DNA from: Acidobacteriota bacterium | GTDB taxonomy: Bacteria > Acidobacteriota > Terriglobia > Bryobacterales > Bryobacteraceae | Direction: 5' to 3' | NCBI GenBank assembly: GCA_947505565.1 | Contig: CANNLB010000263.1 | Location: forward strand, 1-5,392 | DNA length: 5,392 nucleotides | In this document: piece after piece, positions 4,726 to 5,392 of the stretch | Position numbering within the stretch: the stretch's first letter is position 1 | Layout of the letters: each line of letters begins with the position of its first letter | The notes under the pieces: model-generated | The model's database searches: none | What the model was told of the DNA's origin: nothing | Seen by the model: the letters and a program-made list of their open reading frames with translations, nothing else | Made by a program: the position numbers and the translations under genes

Positions 4726-5392
4726 ATGCGAAATCTGGTCATCGTTTTGGGCGACCAACTCAACGACGACTCGGCTGCGTTTGACGGCTTTGATCGCAAC
4801 AAAGATGCCGTTTGGATGGCCGAAGTAGCCGAAGAGTCAACGCATGTCTGGTCCCACAAGGCCCGGATCGGCTTGTTCCTGTCCGCGATGCGCCACTTTG
4901 AACAGCGTCTCACCCAGAAGGGTCATTGCGTGTTCTACCGTCGCCTCGATGATTTCTCCAACACCCACTCGCTTCGCAAAGAACTTAGCCGGGCGATCGA
5001 ACAGTTCCGGCCCGCCAAGCTAATCCTAGTTGAACCCGGGGACCACCGCGTGCTCTCCGAACTAACTCTCGCAGCCAAAAAAGCCAACGCCCAGCTCGAA
5101 ATTCGCACGGACCGGACGTTCTTCTGTTCTACCGATGAATTCAACTCCTGGGCCTCGGGTCGAAAACAATTCCGTATGGAATTCTTCTATCGGGAAATAC
5201 GCCGCAAACACGGCGTTCTCCTAGACGGAAAAGATCCCATCGGCGGCCGCTGGAACTTCGACGCCGAAAATCGCGGCAGTCTTCCCAAAACCGGTCCCGG
5301 AAAGCTTAAGGCTCCGCTCCAATTCGAGTACGACCGCACCACCAAGTTCGTCCTCGAATTCGTCGATTTCCGCTTCAATCGCCACCCTGGCT
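4726..5392 (+). CDS. Cryptochrome/photolyase-family protein, PhrB/FeS-BCP type (3' truncated)
   Basis: The frame is open from ATG 4726 to the window end: 222 codons, with the C-terminal half missing. The sequence matches the N-terminal part of deoxyribodipyrimidine photolyase-related proteins (DPRP family), the group containing Agrobacterium PhrB. Visible signatures: LGDQL at 8-12, MAEV at 31-34, LSAMRHF at 52-58, STDEFNSWASGR at 135-146, MEFFYRE at 151-157 and GGRWNFDAENR at 173-183. Characterised members repair (6-4) photoproducts with light, using FAD, a lumazine chromophore and a [4Fe-4S] cluster. The cluster cysteines and most FAD contacts lie in the C-terminal half, beyond this window, so activity cannot be judged. 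The start is supported by the LGDQL motif sitting at the expected N-terminal position. No clear Shine-Dalgarno is visible. It is divergent from the oxidoreductase, with no evident functional tie. Confidence 0.93.
   Translation, partial: MRNLVIVLGDQLNDDSAAFDGFDRNKDAVWMAEVAEESTHVWSHKARIGLFLSAMRHFEQRLTQKGHCVFYRRLDDFSNTHSLRKELSRAIEQFRPAKLILVEPGDHRVLSELTLAAKKANAQLEIRTDRTFFCSTDEFNSWASGRKQFRMEFFYREIRRKHGVLLDGKDPIGGRWNFDAENRGSLPKTGPGKLKAPLQFEYDRTTKFVLEFVDFRFNRHPG

Noticed and set aside
3951..4784. Long plus-strand frame of 277 residues opposite the oxidoreductase
   Set aside because: It lies antisense to a clear Gfo/Idh/MocA gene, is rich in Arg, Pro, His and Gln as expected of a shadow frame, and runs into the photolyase start.
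1..5392. CRISPR array, tRNA, rRNA or riboswitch
   Set aside because: No regularly spaced identical repeats, no cloverleaf-like stretch and no rRNA-like sequence were recognised; the gaps are too short and show no aptamer-like conserved pattern.

Overview
The window looks like a core-genome piece of a moderately GC-rich Gram-negative bacterium. The best guess is Acidobacteriota of the Solibacter/Bryobacter kind. That rests on gene content (a secreted M28 peptidase with PA and PDZ domains, a DsbA-like thioredoxin protein, a Gfo/Idh/MocA oxidoreductase and an iron-sulfur-type photolyase relative) and on codon and base style. It is an inference, not a database result.

Layout. (1) 2-2312, plus strand: the 3' part of a DsbA-like thiol oxidoreductase whose active-site CxxC is cut by the left window edge, followed one base later by a complete 596-residue exported M28-family zinc peptidase. 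The second gene has no visible Shine-Dalgarno, so the two look translationally coupled. (2) 2380-3021, plus strand: a 213-residue protein of unknown function with a GTG start. A 9-bp perfect inverted repeat lies just upstream, and its right arm overlaps the purine-rich ribosome-binding region. (3) 3022-3360: a gene-poor stretch between convergent genes. It holds three degenerate ~20-bp-spaced repeats resembling the end of an IS21-type element, and two GC-rich hairpins. (4) 3361-4679, minus strand: a Gfo/Idh/MocA-family NAD(P)-dependent oxidoreductase, then a small two-helix membrane protein joined by a 4-base ATGA overlap, then possibly a 27-residue ORF nine bases further on. (5) 4726-5392, plus strand: the 5' part of a PhrB/FeS-BCP-type photolyase-related protein, running off the right edge. 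It is divergent from the oxidoreductase across only 46 bp.

Working together: the first two genes make sense as an envelope pair, thiol/disulfide chemistry plus secreted peptide hydrolysis. The oxidoreductase and the small membrane protein form a second transcription unit. The photolyase-like gene is a separate, divergent unit for DNA repair or light sensing. I see no convincing new defence or mobile system. The least explained items are the possible IS21 end relic, the 27-residue Uma2-like ORF, and the inverted repeat that could hide the ribosome-binding site of the unknown gene.
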